Below, in pieces: positions 1 through 8,810 of a stretch of DNA of 64,000 nt (positions are counted from its first letter, which is position 1; each line of letters starts with the position of its first letter). Where the stretch lies: assembly GCF_019645855.1 (NCBI RefSeq), contig NZ_CP080999.1:1550001-1614000 (forward strand). Direction: 5' to 3'. The position numbers and the translations under genes were made by a program. The stretch comes from Mycobacterium malmoense. GTDB lineage: Bacteria; Actinomycetota; Actinomycetes; Mycobacteriales; Mycobacteriaceae. Below the pieces are notes generated by a model, which saw only the letters and a list, made by a program, of their open reading frames with translations, had not been told where the DNA came from and did no database searches.

Positions 1-663
1 GGGTGCAAGCGAATCCTGAACTCCTCCACCTATTACCCCGCGGTGGCGGACCCGAAGACCGAGCTGATCACCGACCGCATCGCCCGGATCACGCCCGACG
101 GGATCGTCACCGCCGACGGTACCGAGCGCAAAGTCGACGTGATCGTCTACGGCACCGGCTTCCACGTGACCGACTCCTACACCTACGTCCAGATCAAGGG
201 GCGGTACGGGGAGGACCTGGTCGACCGGTGGAACCGCGAAGGCATCGGCGCGCACCGCGGGATCACCGTCGCCGACATGCCCAACCTGTTCTTCCTGCTG
301 GGGCCCAACACCGGGCTCGGGCACAACTCCGTGGTGTTCATGATCGAATCCCAGATCCACTACGTGGCCGACGCGATCAAGACCTGCGACCGGATGGGCG
401 CCCAGGCGCTGGCCCCGACCCGGGCCGCCCAGGATCGCTTCAACGACGATCTGCAACACGAGCTTTCGCACTCGGTGTGGAACACGGGCGGGTGCGCCAG
501 CTGGTATCTCGACGAGCACGGCAAGAACACGGTGCTGTGGGGCGGCTACACCTGGCAGTACTGGAGGGCCACGCGCGCGGTCAAGCCCGAGGAGTATCAG
601 TTCTACGGGGTCGGCAAGGGCTCGTCGCGCGAACCGATCGGGGCTATGCGACCCGCGCGCTGA
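1..663 (+). CDS. flavin-containing monooxygenase, C-terminal part
   Basis: The 5' end lies outside the window; frame 1 is open from base 1 to TGA at 661-663 (220 residues). The visible part begins just before an NSSTYYPA stretch and contains DVIVYGTGFH, the conserved second-Rossmann ATG/YGTG motif region of Baeyer-Villiger/flavin-containing monooxygenases, then GPNTGLGHNS. The family (M. tuberculosis Rv3049c, EthA relatives) uses FAD and NADPH to insert one oxygen into ketones or oxidise soft nucleophiles; the substrate is unknown. Its last 20 bases overlap the 3' end of the convergent gene at 644-2218. Family assignment is firm; a specific substrate would be a guess. Confidence 0.9.
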   Translation, partial: GCKRILNSSTYYPAVADPKTELITDRIARITPDGIVTADGTERKVDVIVYGTGFHVTDSYTYVQIKGRYGEDLVDRWNREGIGAHRGITVADMPNLFFLLGPNTGLGHNSVVFMIESQIHYVADAIKTCDRMGAQALAPTRAAQDRFNDDLQHELSHSVWNTGGCASWYLDEHGKNTVLWGGYTWQYWRATRAVKPEEYQFYGVGKGSSREPIGAMRPAR

Positions 664-2218
664 GGCGCTTGAGGGCCGCCTCGGCGCCGTTCCACCCGGG
701 GATGCCGGTCACGCCCGGACCGGGGTGGGTGCACTGGCCGCACAAGTACAGCCCGTCGACCGGGGTGGCGAACTTGTCGGCGCCCTCGACGACGCGGCCG
801 GTCCACAGCTGGTTGGGTTGCAGCAGGCCATGCGCGTAATCGCCGGCGTGCGCGCTGAAGGTGCTGCCGAAGTAGCGGTTGGAGAACACCACGCGGTTGG
901 TGACCGAGTCGGCGAACCCGGGCGCATAGGTATCGAAGATTCGCACGCACGTGTCGGCGTATTGCTCCTTCCAGCTTCGGTTTTCGTCGGCGTCGAGCCC
1001 GGTGGGGAAGTAGGGCGTGAAAATCGTTGCGCTGTGCTTGCCTTCGGGCGCCAGCGACGAGTCGACCATGCTGGGGATGTACAGATAGGTGGGCGGGGCA
1101 TCGGGCAGCTGGCCCTTGCGATACTGCTCCCACGCGTCGCTGATGTACTCCGGCGACGGCGCGTAGGCGACGGTGGGGCAGTACTGCCCATTGTCCTGTA
1201 TGAAGGGTTGTAGGCGCTCGATCCATTGGGGCGCTTGGTCGATGGTGAGATGGGCCTGGATGTAGCCCAGGTTGAAGTTGATCTCCTTGATCTTGCGGAT
1301 GTAATCGGGCGGAAAGTTCTGCGCGCCGGCCAGATTCACGAAGGTGGTGTACGGGTCGAGCGACGACAGCACGGTGTCGGCCGAAATCGTTGTGCCGTCG
1401 CGCAATTGGACCCCGGTGGCGCGGCCGTCGGTGACCAGGATCTCCTTGACGTGCTGCTTCATCCGCACCTCGGCGCCGAGCGATTCGGCGCGGCGGCACA
1501 GCGCCGCGCTCAGCGAGCCGATACCGCCGCGCGGCATGATGTATTCGACGTTGCCGCCGCCGATCAGGTAGTGATACAGCGTGGACGCGTTCGAGCCGGG
1601 GGTCCACGGGCCGCCGTCGAACGCGTCGATGGACATCGCGGCCAGCGAGCCCTGGATGCAGCGGCCCTGGTCGGGCGCCAGGAAACGGCGGACCGTGTCC
1701 ATCGTGCTGCCGTACCACATCTGGGCGAAGTCGTGGCGGTCCTCGGGCGTGGGCTGTGCGGCGATCACCTCGATGATGTCGAGCGGGGGGCCGAACGCGG
1801 AGTCGACGAAATACGGTGCGAACCGGCCGATGTGGGCGAACAGGCCGCCGAGGCCCGCCGCGACGTCGGGCCCGTGATCCTCGAGCAGGTGACGGCCCAT
1901 GCGCTCCAGGTCGTTGTACATCACGAAGGGCGTGTCCTGCGGATCGCCGAAGGTGCACGTCGACGTCCACTGGTCCATCAGCTCGAAGCCCCACTTGGTC
2001 AGCTCCAGGCGCTCGGTCATCTCCTTGCGCCAGATCAGCACCGCCCAGGCGCCGACGCTGTGCTTGTAGCCGTCGAACAGTTCGCGGGTCGCGGCCATGC
2101 CGCCGAGGAAGTGAGCCCGTTCCAGCACAAGCACTTTCGCGCCGCCCTTCGCCAGCACGTTGGCGGCGACCAGGCCGTTGTGACCCGCCCCGATGACGAT
2201 CGCGTCGTAGTCCGCCAT
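644..2218 (-). CDS. FAD-dependent oxidoreductase, phytoene dehydrogenase/PYROXD2-like
   Basis: A 524-residue protein opening with an FAD-binding Rossmann motif (GAGHNG, residues 10-15) followed by an acidic strand end (VLVLERA) and LGG, the layout of carotenoid dehydrogenase and amine oxidase folds. A C-terminal block (LYLCGQCTHPGPGVTG, about residues 485-500) is the second FAD-contacting motif typical of this family. ATG at 2218 is preceded by a strong AAGGAGG ribosome site. It is convergent with the monooxygenase and divergent from a TetR regulator across an 86-base gap holding an operator-like palindrome, so control by that regulator is likely. The substrate is unknown; true carotenoid synthesis is not supported by any neighbour. 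Confidence 0.88.
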   Translation of the reverse strand: MADYDAIVIGAGHNGLVAANVLAKGGAKVLVLERAHFLGGMAATRELFDGYKHSVGAWAVLIWRKEMTERLELTKWGFELMDQWTSTCTFGDPQDTPFVMYNDLERMGRHLLEDHGPDVAAGLGGLFAHIGRFAPYFVDSAFGPPLDIIEVIAAQPTPEDRHDFAQMWYGSTMDTVRRFLAPDQGRCIQGSLAAMSIDAFDGGPWTPGSNASTLYHYLIGGGNVEYIMPRGGIGSLSAALCRRAESLGAEVRMKQHVKEILVTDGRATGVQLRDGTTISADTVLSSLDPYTTFVNLAGAQNFPPDYIRKIKEINFNLGYIQAHLTIDQAPQWIERLQPFIQDNGQYCPTVAYAPSPEYISDAWEQYRKGQLPDAPPTYLYIPSMVDSSLAPEGKHSATIFTPYFPTGLDADENRSWKEQYADTCVRIFDTYAPGFADSVTNRVVFSNRYFGSTFSAHAGDYAHGLLQPNQLWTGRVVEGADKFATPVDGLYLCGQCTHPGPGVTGIPGWNGAEAALKRLSARVA

Positions 2219-2245
2219 GCCGACCCTCCTTATGGATCCTTACGA

Positions 2246-2293
2246 TTGACAGCACAATGTCACACCTGACATTATTGCGTCAATAGTGACATT
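2246..2293. promoter_or_regulatory. divergent promoter region with TetR operator candidate
   Basis: An inverted repeat AATGTCA-CACC-TGACATT spans 2256-2273, and a third half-site TGACATT lies at 2287-2293. A TTGACA box at 2246-2251 lies 18 bases upstream of CATTAT (2270-2275) on the plus strand, so the palindrome would cover the promoter. It sits between the FAD oxidoreductase (minus) and the TetR gene (plus), the usual place for an autoregulated divergent operator. The repeat is seen directly; its use by this TetR protein is inferred. Confidence 0.6.
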
Positions 2294-2304
2294 TGGAGGA
2301 CCGG

Positions 2305-2913
2305 ATGCTGGCCCAAGGCCGTAGCGCACGCACGCGGCAGGCGCTCATGCAGGCCGCGATGAAGCGGTTCGTGGCCGACGGCGTGCATCGGACCAGCGTC
2401 GCCGACATCGCCGCCGACGTCGGGGTCACCGAACGCACTTTCTACCGGCACTTCCCGTCCAAGCACGCGGTGATCTTCGCCGACTACGACATCGGATTCG
2501 AGTGGTTCGCGCGCGCGTTGGCGCTGCGCCCGCACGGGGAACCCATCACCGCGTCGGTGCGAAAGGCCGTGGACGCGTTCCCCTTTGATTTCGCGATGGT
2601 CCGCGAGGCCGCCGTCATCCGGTCGCGCGACCTCGACCAGGGCATCATCAGCACGCACATTCGGCGGATGCGCGATCAGGTCGCCGACGAGATCGGCCGC
2701 TTCATCCACGAACGGTCAAAGCCCACGGCCGACGGGGCCATGATCGCCGACATCGCGGCGCACAGCCTGGCCACCGCGGTGTTCGTGTCGCTGGAGGCGT
2801 GGATGAGCAAGGGTGGCGAGGATATCGACGAACTCAGCCGCCTCACCGACATCGCGCTGAGCGCCCTCGAGGACGGCCTCACGCGCACCTTGCGAGAAGC
2901 CGGATTGGACTGA
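2305..2913 (+). CDS. TetR family transcriptional regulator
   Basis: A 202-residue protein with an N-terminal TetR helix-turn-helix (TSVADIAADVGVTERTFYRHF, split here as TSVADIAADVGV then TERTFYRHF, about residues 30-50) and a divergent all-helical ligand domain. The start is set at ATG 2305 because GGAGGA at 2295-2300 is an ideal ribosome site four bases upstream; an in-frame TTG at 2293 lies before that site and is less likely. It is divergent from the FAD oxidoreductase, with a TGTCA-N4-TGACA palindrome between them, so it probably represses itself and that gene. Ligand unknown. Confidence 0.87.
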   Translation: MLAQGRSARTRQALMQAAMKRFVADGVHRTSVADIAADVGVTERTFYRHFPSKHAVIFADYDIGFEWFARALALRPHGEPITASVRKAVDAFPFDFAMVREAAVIRSRDLDQGIISTHIRRMRDQVADEIGRFIHERSKPTADGAMIADIAAHSLATAVFVSLEAWMSKGGEDIDELSRLTDIALSALEDGLTRTLREAGLD

Positions 2914-2940
2914 CTTGCCAGCGGCGCGACGGCCCGCGCC

Positions 2941-2991
2941 GAACGTGAACTGGCTGCGAAAAAGTCGCCGGGTTTTCGCACTGGGTTCACG
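2941..2991. repeat. extragenic inverted repeat, family D copy 1
   Basis: Imperfect inverted repeat between the TetR gene and nrdF2. Paired blocks are CGTGAAC (2944-2950) with GTTCACG (2985-2991) and TGCGAAAA (2955-2962) with TTTTCGCA (2973-2980). The TGCGAAAA/TTTTCGCA core around a GC-rich loop is shared with the perfect repeat at 34884-34939. It could act as a transcription end signal or be a dispersed palindromic element. Confidence 0.65.
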
Positions 2992-3023
2992 CTCGGCGAG
3001 CGGGACGAGGCACGACACGGCAA

Positions 3024-3071
3024 ACACAACCCCTTGTGCTGCACCGGCTTGTCGGCCCCCAGGGGTAGTGT
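3024..3071 (+). promoter_or_regulatory. nrdF2 promoter with candidate tandem NrdR boxes
   Basis: ACACAACCCCTTGTGC (3024-3039) has the symmetric ends of the 16-base NrdR box, and 32 bases on, 3056-3071 ends with TAGTGT, the right half of that box. Tandem boxes about 31-32 bases apart are how NrdR is known to bind upstream of ribonucleotide reductase genes. TAGTGT at 3066-3071 also fits a TANNNT -10 element. The left half of the second box is poor, so the call is tentative. Confidence 0.45.
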
Positions 3072-3130
3072 TTGGGGTGTAAGTACCGCAGGCAAACCGG
3101 CTGGTGAAGCGGGTTCTGGAGAGGCGAAAC

Positions 3131-4093
3131 ATGAAGCTGATTGACCGCGTTTCGGCGATCAACTGGAACCGGCTGCAAGACGACAAGGACGCCGAGGTCT
3201 GGGACCGGCTGACGGGCAATTTCTGGCTGCCCGAGAAGGTGCCGGTGTCCAACGACCTACCGTCGTGGGGAACGCTGACCGCCAGCGAGAAGCAGCTGAC
3301 GATGCGGGTGTTCACCGGGCTGACGCTGCTGGACACCATCCAGGGCACGGTCGGGGCGGTCAGCCTGATCCCGGACGCGCTGACCCCGCACGAGGAGGCC
3401 GTCTACACCAACATCGCGTTCATGGAGTCGGTGCACGCCAAGAGCTACAGCTCGATCTTCTCCACGCTGTGTTCGACGGCCGAGATCGACGACGCCTTCC
3501 GCTGGTCGGAGGAGAACGTCAACCTGCAGCGCAAGGCCGAGATCGTGATGCAGTACTACCGCGGCGACGAACCGCTGAAGCGCAAGGTGGCCTCCACGCT
3601 GCTGGAAAGCTTTCTCTTCTACTCCGGGTTCTACCTGCCGATGTACTGGTCGAGCCGGGCCAAGCTGACCAACACCGCCGACATGATCCGGCTGATCATC
3701 CGCGACGAGGCCGTGCACGGCTACTACATCGGCTACAAGTTCCAGCGCGGCCTGGCGCTGGTCGACGACGTCAAGCGCGCCGAACTGAAGGACTACACCT
3801 ACGAGCTGCTCTTCGAGCTCTACGACAACGAGGTGGAATACACCCAGGACCTCTACGACGAGGTCGGGCTCACCGAGGACGTCAAGAAGTTCCTGCGCTA
3901 CAACGCCAACAAGGCGCTGATGAACCTCGGCTACGAGGCCCTGTTCCCGCGCGACGAGACCGACGTCAACCCGGCGATCCTGTCGGCGCTGAGCCCCAAC
4001 GCCGACGAGAACCACGACTTCTTCTCCGGCTCCGGGTCGTCGTACGTGATCGGCAAGGCCGTCGTCACCGAGGACGAGGACTGGAACTTCTGA
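3131..4093 (+). CDS. nrdF2: class Ib ribonucleotide reductase small (radical) subunit
   Basis: A 320-residue R2 protein that houses the dinuclear metal centre and tyrosyl radical used by NrdE to make deoxyribonucleotides. All six predicted metal ligands are present (D68, E99, H102, E159, E193, H196), as is the radical tyrosine Y106 in HAKSY. The C-terminal tail ends in acidic residues and DWNF, the part that docks to NrdE. ATG 3131 is chosen over the upstream GTG 3104 because GGAGAGG lies just before it. It stands alone here, without nrdE or nrdH, as nrdF2 does in M. tuberculosis. Candidate NrdR boxes lie upstream. Confidence 0.97.
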   Translation: MKLIDRVSAINWNRLQDDKDAEVWDRLTGNFWLPEKVPVSNDLPSWGTLTASEKQLTMRVFTGLTLLDTIQGTVGAVSLIPDALTPHEEAVYTNIAFMESVHAKSYSSIFSTLCSTAEIDDAFRWSEENVNLQRKAEIVMQYYRGDEPLKRKVASTLLESFLFYSGFYLPMYWSSRAKLTNTADMIRLIIRDEAVHGYYIGYKFQRGLALVDDVKRAELKDYTYELLFELYDNEVEYTQDLYDEVGLTEDVKKFLRYNANKALMNLGYEALFPRDETDVNPAILSALSPNADENHDFFSGSGSSYVIGKAVVTEDEDWNF

Positions 4094-4178
4094 TCGGGTC
4101 GATGAACGGAGCATGAATTGTCGGTATGGTGCGACGCCGCGGTGGCGCGGGTAAGGCCACTGCCGTGACACTTGTGGG

Positions 4179-4616
4179 GTGACGACAACGACCCCTGACA
4201 CCTCTGACACCGACCATCGCCGCCATTTCTGCCGTTCAGTGTTGCGCTGGCTGCGGGCCGGCTATCCCGATGGCGTCCCCGGGCCGGACCGCGTGCCGTT
4301 GCTGGCCCTGCTGCGCAGCACGCCGCTGACCGAAGAGCAGATCAAGGAGGTGGTGCGCGACATCACCGCGGAGGAAGGCTCCCCGGCGACCGTCGACCAC
4401 CCCATCGATCGCGACGAGATCTCCGAATTCATCTCCGACATGACGCACTACGACGCCGGGCCGGAAAACGTCATCCGGGTGGCCTCCACGTTGGCCGCCG
4501 CCGGGTGGCCGCTGGCCGGCATCGACGTCAGCGAGGTCATTCCCGGCGACGAGTACGCCGAGGCGGCCGAAATCGCGGCACGGGGCTCCGCGCCCGAAAA
4601 AGAGGTCGCCTCATAG
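4179..4616 (+). CDS. DUF3349 domain protein
   Basis: A 145-residue soluble, acidic, mostly helical protein of the mycobacterial DUF3349 family (M. tuberculosis Rv3046c, paralogue Rv0543c), whose biochemical role is not known. The body of the protein contains PLLALL, LTEEQI and a helical ISDMTHYDAGPENVIRV region characteristic of the family. The GTG start at 4179 has no clear ribosome site; the next in-frame starts would cut into the conserved part. It lies downstream of nrdF2 after 85 bases, and its stop overlaps the convergent adhC stop by six bases. Confidence 0.8.
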   Translation: MTTTTPDTSDTDHRRHFCRSVLRWLRAGYPDGVPGPDRVPLLALLRSTPLTEEQIKEVVRDITAEEGSPATVDHPIDRDEISEFISDMTHYDAGPENVIRVASTLAAAGWPLAGIDVSEVIPGDEYAEAAEIAARGSAPEKEVAS

Positions 4617-5651
4617 CTTCGAGATGTCGATGACGAAGCGGTAGCGCACGTCGCTGGCGAGCACGCGTTCGTAGGCTTCGTTGATGTAACCGGGCTCGAT
4701 GAGCTCGATTTCGGGCGCGACGCCGTGCTCGGCGCAGAAGTTCAGCATCTCCTGGGTCTCGGCGATCCCGCCGATGTTCGACCCGGACAGGCTGCGCCGC
4801 ATCAACGCGAGCGGGAACGCCGGCACCTCCATGGGGTGTTCGGGGATGCCGAGCTCGACGAGGGTGCCGTCGACGTCCAGCAGGTTGAGGTAGTCGCCGA
4901 GTTTCAGGTTCGCCGAGACGGTGTTCAGGATCAGGTTGAAGCCGCCGACCAGCTTGCGGAAGGTGTCGGGGTCGGCCGTCGCGTAGTAGTGGCTGGCGCC
5001 CAGGCGCAGCCCGTCCTCCATCTTCTTCAGCGACTGCGACAGCACGGTCACCTCGGCGCCCAACGCCGCGCCCAGCTTCACGCCCATGTGCCCGAGCCCG
5101 CCCAGGCCGACGATCGCCAGCCGCGTGTCCGGCCCCGCATTCCAGTGCCGCAGCGGCGAATACAGCGTGATGCCCGCGCACAGCAGCGGCGCGGCGGCGT
5201 CCAGCGGCAGCGCGTCGGGGATGCGCAGGACGTAGTTCTCATCGACCACGATCGCCTCGCTGTAGCCGCCGTAGGTCGGCTGGCCGTCTTTGCCGATCGA
5301 GTTGTAAGTGAAGGTCGCGCCCGGCTTGCAATACTGCTCGATGCCGCGCCGGCAGCTGCTGCATTCGCGGCAGGAGTCCACGAAACAGCCCACGCCGACG
5401 CGGTCGCCCACCTTGTGCTTGGTGACCTCGGAGCCCACCTCGGCCACCACGCCGGCGATCTCGTGACCGGGCACCACCGGGTAATTCGGTTGGCCCCACT
5501 CGGCTTTCACGGTGTGAATGTCCGAGTGGCATATCCCGGCGTACCTGATGTCGATCGCGACGTCGTGCGGGCCGGGGTCGCGGCGGTCGATGGTGGTCTT
5601 GGTCAGCGGTTCGGTCGCCGACGTGGCGGCGTACGCCGAAACTGTGCTCAT
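4611..5651 (-). CDS. adhC: zinc-dependent NADP alcohol dehydrogenase, CAD family
   Basis: A 346-residue medium-chain dehydrogenase that interconverts alcohols and aldehydes with NADP(H). Catalytic zinc ligands C41, H63 (GHE) and C158 are in place, as are four structural zinc cysteines at 94, 97, 100 and 108, and the cofactor motif GLGGLG at 182-187. It resembles the cinnamyl-alcohol-dehydrogenase/YahK branch and M. tuberculosis AdhC (Rv3045). ATG 5651 follows a GAGGG ribosome site. A TAGGCT -10 box (5715-5710, minus strand) would give a leader of about 50 bases. It may be co-transcribed with upstream fecB, 97 bases away. Natural aldehyde substrate is not evident. Confidence 0.92.
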   Translation of the reverse strand: MSTVSAYAATSATEPLTKTTIDRRDPGPHDVAIDIRYAGICHSDIHTVKAEWGQPNYPVVPGHEIAGVVAEVGSEVTKHKVGDRVGVGCFVDSCRECSSCRRGIEQYCKPGATFTYNSIGKDGQPTYGGYSEAIVVDENYVLRIPDALPLDAAAPLLCAGITLYSPLRHWNAGPDTRLAIVGLGGLGHMGVKLGAALGAEVTVLSQSLKKMEDGLRLGASHYYATADPDTFRKLVGGFNLILNTVSANLKLGDYLNLLDVDGTLVELGIPEHPMEVPAFPLALMRRSLSGSNIGGIAETQEMLNFCAEHGVAPEIELIEPGYINEAYERVLASDVRYRFVIDISKL

Positions 5652-5748
5652 GAAAATCCCTCTTCGTTTCGGATCAATCGCGTCGATTTCGTAGCTGGGG
5701 TACCCCGCAAGCCTAGCCCCGCGCGGGCCCGCCGGAGACGCGCCCCGA

Positions 5749-6840
5749 TCAGTTGATCGGGGCGTTGACCAGGCGCAGGTCGTCGACGATGCCACGGGCC
5801 GCGACCAGGCCCTCACCGGTTTGCCACACCTCGTCGTTGACGACGTAGACCCGGTTGTCGTGGTTGGCGGACAGCTTGCGCCAGGGGCCGCTGTCGAAGA
5901 CCGTGGCGGCGCGCTCGGCGGCGCCCGGCGTGGCGCACGACACGTAGACGACGTCGGCGTCGGCCGCTGAGAAGTCCGGATTTTTTGCGAGGTCGGCGTC
6001 GGTGGCGCCGATCTCGATGTAGGCCCTGTCGGTGAAGCGCTGCGCCGCCGGCCGATCCACCCCGACCGCGGCGAGCACGCTGGCCGGGAAGTTGTCGGCC
6101 CCGTACACCCGGATGGTGTTGGTGGTCAGCCGCACGATTGACGCCTGGAAGTGGGTCGCGTCATGGGCGGCCCCGATCTGGCCGGCGCGTTGCGCGAAGC
6201 CGGCGATCAGCGCGTCGACGGCGGCGGTGCGCGCCGTGGCGGCGCCGACGCCGCGCAGGTTGTCTTCCCACGCCGCCCCGGGCGTCCCGGTGAACACCGT
6301 CGGGGCGATCGCGGCCAGCTGCGGATACAGCGTGGGCGTCAACGCCGTCGATCCCAGGATCAGATCGGGGTGGGCCGCGGCGATGCCGCCCAGGTCGGGG
6401 CTGCTGCGGGTGCCGACACCGGGCAGGCCGTGCACCGCGCCGCCCAGATACGACGGCTGACTCGACGAGCCGTCCGGCAACGCCGCGGCGACCACCCGCG
6501 ATTGCAGGCCGAGCGCGCACAGGGCGTCGAGCTGGTCCCCGGAGAGCACCACGATGCGCTGCGGCTCCGCGGGCACCCGCACCGCGTCGGGGGCGACCCC
6601 CGCCGCGTTGCGGGCCTGTCGCGCCGGCGGCCCCGGATCGGCCGCGGCGGCATCCCGCGCGCACGACTCGTCCGGCCGGCGGTCGTTTCCCAGCACCCCG
6701 GCGCCCGCGATCTGGGTGGTCGGGGTGACCAGCGACCGCGTCGACGCCTTGGGCCCGGACCCCGACCCGCAACCGCCGCAGGCCACCGTCACCGCCGCGG
6801 CCAGGGCGGCCGCGGCCACGATCGATCGCCTCCCCAGCAC
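5749..6840 (-). CDS. fecB: FecB-like siderophore/heme-binding lipoprotein
   Basis: A 363-residue periplasmic-binding protein of the iron-complex class. An N-terminal arginine pair, hydrophobic segment and cysteines at about residues 21 and 24 form a lipoprotein signal; the second Cys aligns best with the lipidation site of M. tuberculosis FecB. The body has the VLSGDQLDALCALGL and DLILGS blocks of class III binding proteins. FecB is reported to bind carboxymycobactin and heme in the periplasm. GTG 6840 is chosen because TAGCGT (6853-6848, minus strand) ends seven bases upstream, so the mRNA is probably leaderless. Divergent from ctaD. Confidence 0.88.
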   Translation of the reverse strand: MLGRRSIVAAAALAAAVTVACGGCGSGSGPKASTRSLVTPTTQIAGAGVLGNDRRPDESCARDAAAADPGPPARQARNAAGVAPDAVRVPAEPQRIVVLSGDQLDALCALGLQSRVVAAALPDGSSSQPSYLGGAVHGLPGVGTRSSPDLGGIAAAHPDLILGSTALTPTLYPQLAAIAPTVFTGTPGAAWEDNLRGVGAATARTAAVDALIAGFAQRAGQIGAAHDATHFQASIVRLTTNTIRVYGADNFPASVLAAVGVDRPAAQRFTDRAYIEIGATDADLAKNPDFSAADADVVYVSCATPGAAERAATVFDSGPWRKLSANHDNRVYVVNDEVWQTGEGLVAARGIVDDLRLVNAPIN

Positions 6841-7028
6841 GCGTCCGACGCTAACATCCGGGCAGCTCGGACCCGTCCGCCGAAACGCGCCGCCGGCCAC
6901 CCCAGGGCATTTACGACAGTTTGTAGGACCAACCCTGACGCCGCCCGGATCGGGGGCTAAGATTCCTGTCATCACTGGGTTCCGGACTGGTTTTCTGGGC
7001 TGATGTCCGTGGATGTTTGGAGGAGCTG

Positions 7029-8774
7029 TTGACAGCCGAAGCGCCCCCGCTGGGAGAACTCGAGGCCGTCCGTCCATACCCGGCCCGGACCGGGCCCAAG
7101 GGGAACCTCGTCTACAAGCTGATCACCACCACCGATCACAAGATGATCGGCATCATGTACTGCGTCGTCTGCTTCATCTTTTTCTTCCTGGGCGGGCTGC
7201 TGGCGCTGTTCATGCGCACCGAGCTGGCCGCGCCCGGGCTGCAGTTCCTGTCGAACGAACAGTTCAACCAGCTGTTCACCATGCACGGCACGATCATGCT
7301 GCTGTTCTATGCCACCCCGATCGTGTTCGGCTTCGCCAACCTGGTGCTGCCGCTGCAGATCGGCGCGCCCGACGTCGCCTTCCCGCGGCTGAACGCGTTT
7401 TCGTTCTGGTTGTTCTTGTTCGGCGCCACCATGGGCGCGGCCGGCTTCATCACGCCGGGCGGCGCCGCCGACTTCGGCTGGACCGCCTACACCCCGCTGA
7501 CCGACGCCATCCACTCGCCCGGGCCCGGCGGCGACCTGTGGATCATGGGCCTGATCGTCGCCGGTCTGGGCACCATCCTGGGCGCGGTCAACATGATCAC
7601 CACCGTGGTCTGCATGCGCGCCCCCGGAATGACGATGTTCCGGATGCCAATCTTCACCTGGAACATCCTGGTGACGTCGATCCTGGTGCTGATCGCGTTC
7701 CCGTTGCTCACCGCGGCGCTGTTCGGCCTGGCCGCCGACCGCCACCTGGGGGCGCACGTCTACGACGCCGCCAACGGTGGAGTCCTGTTGTGGCAGCACC
7801 TGTTCTGGTTCTTCGGCCACCCCGAGGTGTACATCATCGCGCTGCCGTTCTTCGGGATCGTCAGCGAGATCTTCCCGGTGTTCGCCCGCAAGCCGATCTT
7901 CGGCTACACCACGCTGGTCTACGCGACGCTGTCGATCGCCGCGCTGTCGGTCGCGGTGTGGGCGCACCACATGTTCGCCACCGGAGCCGTTCTGCTGCCG
8001 TTCTTTTCGTTCATGACGTATCTGATCGCGGTGCCGACCGGGATCAAGTTCTTCAACTGGATCGGCACAATGTGGAAGGGCCAGTTGACCTTTGAGACGC
8101 CGATGCTGTTTTCGGTCGGCTTCGCGGTCACCTTCCTGCTGGGTGGCCTGACCGGGGTGCTGCTGGCCAGCCCGCCGCTGGACTTCCACGTCACCGACAC
8201 CTATTTCGTGGTCGCGCACTTCCACTACGTGCTGTTCGGCACCATCGTGTTCTCCACGTTCGCCGGCATCTACTTCTGGTTCCCGAAGATGACCGGCCGG
8301 CTGCTCGACGAGCGGCTGGGCAAGCTGCATTTCTGGTTGACGTTCATCGGCTTTCACACCACGTTCCTGGTGCAGCACTGGCTGGGCGACATGGGCATGC
8401 CGCGCCGCTACGCCGACTACCTGCCCACCGACGGCTTCCAGGGCCTCAACATCGTCTCGACGGTCGGCGCCTTCATCCTGGGCGCGTCGATGTTCCCGTT
8501 CGTCTGGAACGTCTTCAAGAGCTGGCGCTACGGCGAGGTCGTGACCGTCGACGACCCGTGGGGCTACGGCAATTCGCTGGAGTGGGCGACCAGCTGCCCG
8601 CCGCCGCGGCACAACTTCACCGAACTGCCCCGAATCCGTTCGGAGCGACCGGCATTCGAGTTGCACTACCCGCACATGGTGGAGCGGCTGCGCGCCGAGG
8701 CGCATGTCGGGCGGGCGCATGGTCCCGCGAACGGCGACGTCACCAGGGCCGACGACGTCAGCGTTCGCACCTAA
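7029..8774 (+). CDS. ctaD: aa3-type cytochrome c oxidase subunit I
   Basis: A 581-residue membrane protein with about twelve transmembrane helices, the catalytic subunit of the mycobacterial aa3 oxidase that works in a supercomplex with bcc. Heme a ligand H86 sits in MHGTIM; the CuB site is seen as GHPEVY (His plus cross-linked Tyr) and VWAHHMF; HFHYVLFG carries the heme a and a3 ligands. TTG 7029 is chosen, giving MTAEAPPLGE, because GGAGG at 7019-7023 lies five bases before it; the in-frame TTG at 7017 would overlap that site. No other cta gene is adjacent, as in M. tuberculosis (Rv3043c). Confidence 0.97.
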   Translation: MTAEAPPLGELEAVRPYPARTGPKGNLVYKLITTTDHKMIGIMYCVVCFIFFFLGGLLALFMRTELAAPGLQFLSNEQFNQLFTMHGTIMLLFYATPIVFGFANLVLPLQIGAPDVAFPRLNAFSFWLFLFGATMGAAGFITPGGAADFGWTAYTPLTDAIHSPGPGGDLWIMGLIVAGLGTILGAVNMITTVVCMRAPGMTMFRMPIFTWNILVTSILVLIAFPLLTAALFGLAADRHLGAHVYDAANGGVLLWQHLFWFFGHPEVYIIALPFFGIVSEIFPVFARKPIFGYTTLVYATLSIAALSVAVWAHHMFATGAVLLPFFSFMTYLIAVPTGIKFFNWIGTMWKGQLTFETPMLFSVGFAVTFLLGGLTGVLLASPPLDFHVTDTYFVVAHFHYVLFGTIVFSTFAGIYFWFPKMTGRLLDERLGKLHFWLTFIGFHTTFLVQHWLGDMGMPRRYADYLPTDGFQGLNIVSTVGAFILGASMFPFVWNVFKSWRYGEVVTVDDPWGYGNSLEWATSCPPPRHNFTELPRIRSERPAFELHYPHMVERLRAEAHVGRAHGPANGDVTRADDVSVRT

Positions 8775-8810
8775 TGGGCGACAAGGGCCCCAATCGAGGG
8801 TGAGTCGCGG

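Noticed and set aside
3104..3130. GTG 3104 as the nrdF2 start
   Set aside because: The ribosome site GGAGAGG lies between this codon and ATG 3131, and the family N-terminus begins at the ATG.
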